NCBI RefSeq assembly: GCF_031432425.1
Contig: NZ_JAVKPH010000001.1
Location: forward strand, 62,001 to 126,000
Direction of reading: 5' to 3'
Origin: Ruixingdingia sedimenti
GTDB lineage: Bacteria; Pseudomonadota; Alphaproteobacteria; Rhodobacterales; Rhodobacteraceae
Length of the DNA: 64,000 bases
How positions within the stretch are numbered: position 1 is the first letter of the stretch; each line of letters opens with the position of its first letter. Below the pieces are notes generated by a model. That model did not search any database, was not told the DNA's origin, and worked only from the letters and a program-made list of their open reading frames with translations. The position numbers were made by a program, and so were the translations under genes. This document shows, piece after piece, positions 60,351-64,000 of the stretch.

Positions 60351-63317
60351 GTGACAGTCGCCACCGAAACACTCGTGGGCCGGTCCGTTCCCCGCGTCGA
60401 GGATGCCGCGCTGCTGACCGGGCGGGGGCGGTACATGGACGACCTGCCCGTCCGGCGCGACACCGCGCATCTGGCGATCCTGCGCTCCCCGGTCGCGCAT
60501 GCCGCGATCCGGGGCATCGACACCGCCCGCGCCCGCGCCCTGCCCGGCGTGCATGCGGTGCTGACCGGCGCGGATGTGGCCGCGCTGACCCGCCCCATGA
60601 CCGTGGGGGTCAAGGCCGATGTCGAATGCTGGCCCATGGCGCGGGACCGCGTGCGCTATGTCGGCGAACCCGTGGCGATGGTGGTGGCCGACAGCCGTTA
60701 TATCGCCGAGGACGCGCTGGACCTGATCGCGCTGGACCTTGCCCCCCTGCCCCCGGTGATCGACCCCGAGGCCGCGCTCGCCCCGGGGGCAGAGGTGCTG
60801 CACCCCTCGCTCGGCACCAACCTGATCAACGAGCGCCGCTTTCGCTATGGCGACCCCGAGGCGGCGTTCGCCGGGGCCGCGCACCGGATTTCCATCGAGG
60901 TGCGCTATCCGCGCAATTCCTGCACGCCCATCGAATGCTACGGCGTGGTGGGCGAATACGACCCGGGCGAGGACGCCTATGACGTGACGGCGAACTTTCA
61001 GGGGCCGTTTTCCATCCATGCCGTCTGCGCGCTGGCGCTGAAGGTGCCGGGAAACCGCCTGCGCCTGCGCACGCCGCCGGATTCGGGCGGGTCCTTCGGG
61101 GTCAAGCAGGGGATCTTTCCCTATGTGATCCTGACCGCGGTGGCCGCGCGCGCGGCGGGCCGCCCGGTGAAGTGGATCGAGGACCGGCTGGAACATCTGA
61201 TGGCCTCCGTCTCCGCCACCAACCGGGTCACGCGGCTGTCGGCGGCGGTGGAACCGGACGGCCGCGTCACCGCGCTCGACTGGGACCAGATCGAGGATTG
61301 CGGCGCCCATCTGCGTGCGCCGGAACCGGCCACGCTTTACCGCATGCACGGCAACATGACGGGCGCCTACGACATCCGCAACGTGGCGATCCGCAACCGC
61401 GTGGTGCTGACCAACAAGGCGCCCACCGGGCTCAACCGCGGTTTCGGCGGGCCGCAGATGTATTTCCCGCTGGAACGGCTGATGCGCCGCATCGCCGAGG
61501 ATCTGGGGCTCGACCATCTCGACGTGATCCGCCGCAATCTGGTGCCCTCGGGGGCGTTTCCCTATCGCACGGCCACCGGGGCGCTGCTGGATTCGGGCGA
61601 TTATCCGGCGGCGCTGGCGGCGGCGCTGGAGGAGGGGGGCTATGCCGACCTGCTGGCCCGCCGCGACGCCGCACGGGCCGAGGGGCGGCTTTACGGCATC
61701 GGCCTGTCGGTCGCCATCGAGCCCTCGATTTCCAACATGGGCTATATCACCACCGTCCTGACCCCCGACCAGCGCGCCAAGGCCGGGCCCAAGAACGGCG
61801 CGCAGGCGGTGGCGACGGTGGCGATCGACCCCCTGGGGGCGGTCACGGTCAAGGTCGCCTCGGTCCCGCAGGGGCAGGGCCACCGCACGGTGCTGGCGCA
61901 GGTGGTGGGCGACACCTTCGGCCTGCCGCTGACGGCCGTGCGCGTCAACACCGAGATGGACACCGGCCGCGACCCCTGGTCCATCGCCTCGGGCAATTAT
62001 TCCAGCCGTTTTGCCGGTGCGGTGGCCGGGGCGGCGCGGATGGCGGCGGAGCGGCTGCGCGGGCGGCTGGCGGCCATCGCGGCGGCGCAGCTGAACATCC
62101 GGCCCGACCGGGTGGTGTTCGCCGGCGGCCGGATCGCCGACCGCGACAACCCCGACAACGCCCTGCCCTTCACCCGCGTCGCCGCCACCAGCCACTGGGC
62201 CCCCGCCACCCTGCCCGAGGGCACCGCCCAGACCATCAGCGAAACCGTGTTCTGGACCCCCGACCAGCTCGAGGCGCCGACGGCCGAGGATGGCGTCAAC
62301 TCTTCGCTCTGCCACGGGTTCATCTTCGATTTCTGCGGGGTGGAAATCGACCGCACCACCGGCCAGCCGCGCATCGACCGCTATGTCACCATGCACGACT
62401 GCGGCACCATCCTGCATCCCGGCATGGTCGAGGGGCAGGTGCGCGGCGGTTTCGCGCAGGCATTGGGCGCGACCTTCTACGAGGAATTCGCCTATGGCGA
62501 GGACGGCGCCTTTCTGGCCGGCACGCTGGCCGACTATCCGATGCCCACGGTAATGGAAACACCGGAACCGCGGATCCTGCATTTCACCAGCCCCTCGCCC
62601 TTCACGCCGCTTGGCGCCAAGGGGGTGGGCGAGGGCAACTGCATGTCCACGCCTTCGTGCCTTGCCAATGCCGTGGCCGACGCCACCGGCGCGCGCGATC
62701 TGCAACTGCCGCTGACGCCCGCGCGGATGGCGGATCTGGTGTTCCCGCCGGAAACACCCCCCGCCCGCACCGGCACGGCCCCCGCCCCGCCCGCCGCCCG
62801 GCCCGGCGAACGCGCCCTGACCGGCGCGGGCCGGGCAGAGGTCGCGGCCGCCCGCGCCGCGGTCTGGGACATGCTGCTGGACCCGGCGACGCTGGCCGCG
62901 ATCATCCCCGGCGCGCATGGGGTGGAACGGGTCACGGACACCCATTTCCGGGCCGAAGTCACCCTGGGCGTCGGCCCGGTGAAAGACCGCTACCGCGCCG
63001 ACATCCGCCTGTCGGACATGGACCTGCACCGCGGTGTCACCCTGTCGGGCGTGGTCGAGGGCGGGCTCGGGTCCGGCCGGGGCGAGGGGCGCATCACCCT
63101 GTCGGACCGCGACGGCGGCGGCACGCTGATCGAATACCGCTATACCGCCGGGGTGGGGGGCAAGGTCGCCTCGGTCGGCGGGCGGTTGCTGGACGGCGCG
63201 GCGCGGGTGGTGATCGGCCAGTTCTTCCAGGCGCTGGCCCGCCATGCGGGCGGGGGCGGCGCGGCCCCGCGCGGCCTGATCGCCCGCCTGCGCGCCCTGC
63301 TGCGGAGGAACGCATGA
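60351..63317 (+). CDS. Xanthine-dehydrogenase-family molybdenum subunit fused to a CoxG (SRPBCC) domain
   Basis: A 988-residue fusion. Residues about 1-800 are the large Mo-cytosine-dinucleotide-type subunit: VGRSVPRVEDAALLTGRGRY opening, TPPDSGGSFGVKQG, KAPTGLNRGFGGPQMYFPLE in place of the CO-dehydrogenase AYRCSFR/AYRGAGR loop, SVPQGQGHRTVLAQV, and the active-site Glu region LGAKGVGEGNCMSTPSCLAN. Residues about 820-965 are a CoxG domain (AAVWDMLLDPATLAAIIPGA), normally a separate protein that aids maturation. It should hydroxylate a carbon centre, perhaps of an aromatic or heteroaromatic acid. GTG 60351 follows GGGAGGAG. The FAD subunit overlaps its stop by 4 bases. Confidence 0.87.
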   Translation: MTVATETLVGRSVPRVEDAALLTGRGRYMDDLPVRRDTAHLAILRSPVAHAAIRGIDTARARALPGVHAVLTGADVAALTRPMTVGVKADVECWPMARDRVRYVGEPVAMVVADSRYIAEDALDLIALDLAPLPPVIDPEAALAPGAEVLHPSLGTNLINERRFRYGDPEAAFAGAAHRISIEVRYPRNSCTPIECYGVVGEYDPGEDAYDVTANFQGPFSIHAVCALALKVPGNRLRLRTPPDSGGSFGVKQGIFPYVILTAVAARAAGRPVKWIEDRLEHLMASVSATNRVTRLSAAVEPDGRVTALDWDQIEDCGAHLRAPEPATLYRMHGNMTGAYDIRNVAIRNRVVLTNKAPTGLNRGFGGPQMYFPLERLMRRIAEDLGLDHLDVIRRNLVPSGAFPYRTATGALLDSGDYPAALAAALEEGGYADLLARRDAARAEGRLYGIGLSVAIEPSISNMGYITTVLTPDQRAKAGPKNGAQAVATVAIDPLGAVTVKVASVPQGQGHRTVLAQVVGDTFGLPLTAVRVNTEMDTGRDPWSIASGNYSSRFAGAVAGAARMAAERLRGRLAAIAAAQLNIRPDRVVFAGGRIADRDNPDNALPFTRVAATSHWAPATLPEGTAQTISETVFWTPDQLEAPTAEDGVNSSLCHGFIFDFCGVEIDRTTGQPRIDRYVTMHDCGTILHPGMVEGQVRGGFAQALGATFYEEFAYGEDGAFLAGTLADYPMPTVMETPEPRILHFTSPSPFTPLGAKGVGEGNCMSTPSCLANAVADATGARDLQLPLTPARMADLVFPPETPPARTGTAPAPPAARPGERALTGAGRAEVAAARAAVWDMLLDPATLAAIIPGAHGVERVTDTHFRAEVTLGVGPVKDRYRADIRLSDMDLHRGVTLSGVVEGGLGSGRGEGRITLSDRDGGGTLIEYRYTAGVGGKVASVGGRLLDGAARVVIGQFFQALARHAGGGGAAPRGLIARLRALLRRNA

Positions 63318-64000
63318 AACCGCCCGCCTTCGACTTTTTGCGCCCCGATACGGTGGCGGAGGTGCTGGATACGCTCGCCCGGCACGGCGGGGCGGCGGTG
63401 CTTCTGGGCGGGGGGCAATCGCTGGTGCCGATGCTGAACATGCGCCTGAGCCGGCCCGCCGTCCTGATCGACACGCTGCGCCTGACGCAAACAGCGGTGA
63501 TCGAGGACCGGGGCGATACGATCCGCGTGGGCATGGGGGTGCGGCAGGCGCAGTTGGAACACTGGCCCGCCCTGCCCCGCCGCCTGCCGCTGCTGGCCAG
63601 GGCCATCCCGTGGATCGGCCATGTCCAGACCCGCGCGCGCGGCACCGTCTGCGGTTCCGTCGCCCATGCGGACCCGAGCGCGGAACTGCCGCTATGCCTG
63701 CTGGCCCTGGGCGGGCATGTGCATCTGCGCAGCCGCCGCAAGACCCGCGACCTGCCGGCGGACCAATTCTTCGCCGGCATGATGTCCACCGCCCGCGCCG
63801 AGGATGAAATGATCGAGGCCGTCAGCTTTCCCGCCGCCCCGCCCGGCACCGGCCATGCCTTTCGCGAGGTCGCCCGCCGCCACGGCGATTTCGCCATCGC
63901 CGCCGTCGCCGGGATCGTCGGCCCGGCGGGCGCCACGCTCGCCATCGCCGGGGTGGACGACATTCCCCGCCGCTTCGCCCTGCCCGCGCCCGGCGACAGC
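63314..64000 (+). CDS. FAD-binding subunit of molybdenum hydroxylase (CoxM family), cut by window end
   Basis: The first 229 codons of a CoxM/CutM-type subunit; the frame is open to the window end. The FAD motifs are VLLGGGQSLVPMLNMRLSRP (residues about 29-48) and RARGTVCGSVAHADPSAELP (about 99-118), where family members usually have TVGGS; here a Cys replaces the first Gly. There is no sign of the 4Fe-4S insert of 4-hydroxybenzoyl-CoA reductase in the visible part. The ATG overlaps the stop of the Mo subunit (ATGA). The 2Fe-2S subunit is expected downstream, outside the window. Confidence 0.88.
   Translation, partial: MKPPAFDFLRPDTVAEVLDTLARHGGAAVLLGGGQSLVPMLNMRLSRPAVLIDTLRLTQTAVIEDRGDTIRVGMGVRQAQLEHWPALPRRLPLLARAIPWIGHVQTRARGTVCGSVAHADPSAELPLCLLALGGHVHLRSRRKTRDLPADQFFAGMMSTARAEDEMIEAVSFPAAPPGTGHAFREVARRHGDFAIAAVAGIVGPAGATLAIAGVDDIPRRFALPAPGDS

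Noticed and set aside
59958..63245. 1095-codon minus-strand open frame
   Set aside because: It mirrors the molybdenum hydroxylase gene codon by codon and is rich in His/Gly/Arg with no recognisable domain.
60351..64000. Carbon monoxide dehydrogenase (coxL-coxM)
   Set aside because: The CoxG domain and the subunit order recall cox genes, but the large subunit has NRGFGGPQ in place of the AYRCSFR or AYRGAGR loop, so CO oxidation is not supported.

Overview
The window is a contiguous piece of a high-GC alphaproteobacterial chromosome. The best fit is the Rhodobacterales (Paracoccus, Rhodovulum or Rhodobacter-like). Evidence: a soxRSVWXYZABCDEFGH block in the Paracoccus order, a tandem glycine riboswitch before gcvTHP, TGA-N9-TCA (RirA/IRO-type) boxes before iron genes, and family-typical dispersed GC-rich intergenic repeats. 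I saw no insertion sequence, prophage, CRISPR array or rRNA. The extreme GC produces very long antisense ORFs, which I treated as artefacts.

Layout. 1-6.7 kb: the 3' end of gltX, a MATE exporter, then riboswitch-gcvT-gcvH-gcvP. 6.7-13.9 kb: tRNA-Phe, a spermidine-synthase-like protein, a metallophosphoesterase plus kinase/universal-stress fusion, a short RTX protein, an alcohol dehydrogenase and a Bcr/CflA exporter. 14.1-27.4 kb: an iron island with exbB-exbD-exbD-tonB, entE, a free aryl carrier protein, an entF-type NRPS, a convergent siderophore esterase, a one-permease ferric-siderophore ABC importer and cytochrome b561. 27.6-32 kb: a TRAP transporter operon and a secreted beta-propeller protein that also carries an IRO-like box. 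32.3-33 kb: rnk and a DUF6522-like gene.

33.1-47.9 kb: a complete thiosulfate-oxidation (Sox) locus flanked on both sides by YeeE/YedE (SoxT-like) transporters. soxV to soxH run leftward; soxS, soxR and soxT run rightward. Dyad operator candidates lie in the soxS/soxV and soxW/soxX gaps. SoxAX loads sulfur on SoxYZ, SoxB hydrolyses, SoxCD oxidises, SoxV/W/S supply reductant, and SoxR is the likely repressor. 47.9-51.8 kb: an electrophile or aldehyde defence group (ALDH, MerR regulator, old-yellow-enzyme reductase, DJ-1/Hsp31-like protein). Two matching 19-bp-spacer MerR-type promoters are visible here.

51.9-64 kb: a probable catabolic locus. It holds a five-gene branched-chain-type ABC importer, a crotonase, an aryl-type CoA ligase and an AraC regulator on the minus strand. 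Divergent to them are a molybdenum hydroxylase large subunit fused to a CoxG domain and the start of its FAD subunit, which runs off the window. The substrate is unknown. This locus and the MerR dual-promoter circuit are the least routine parts of the window.
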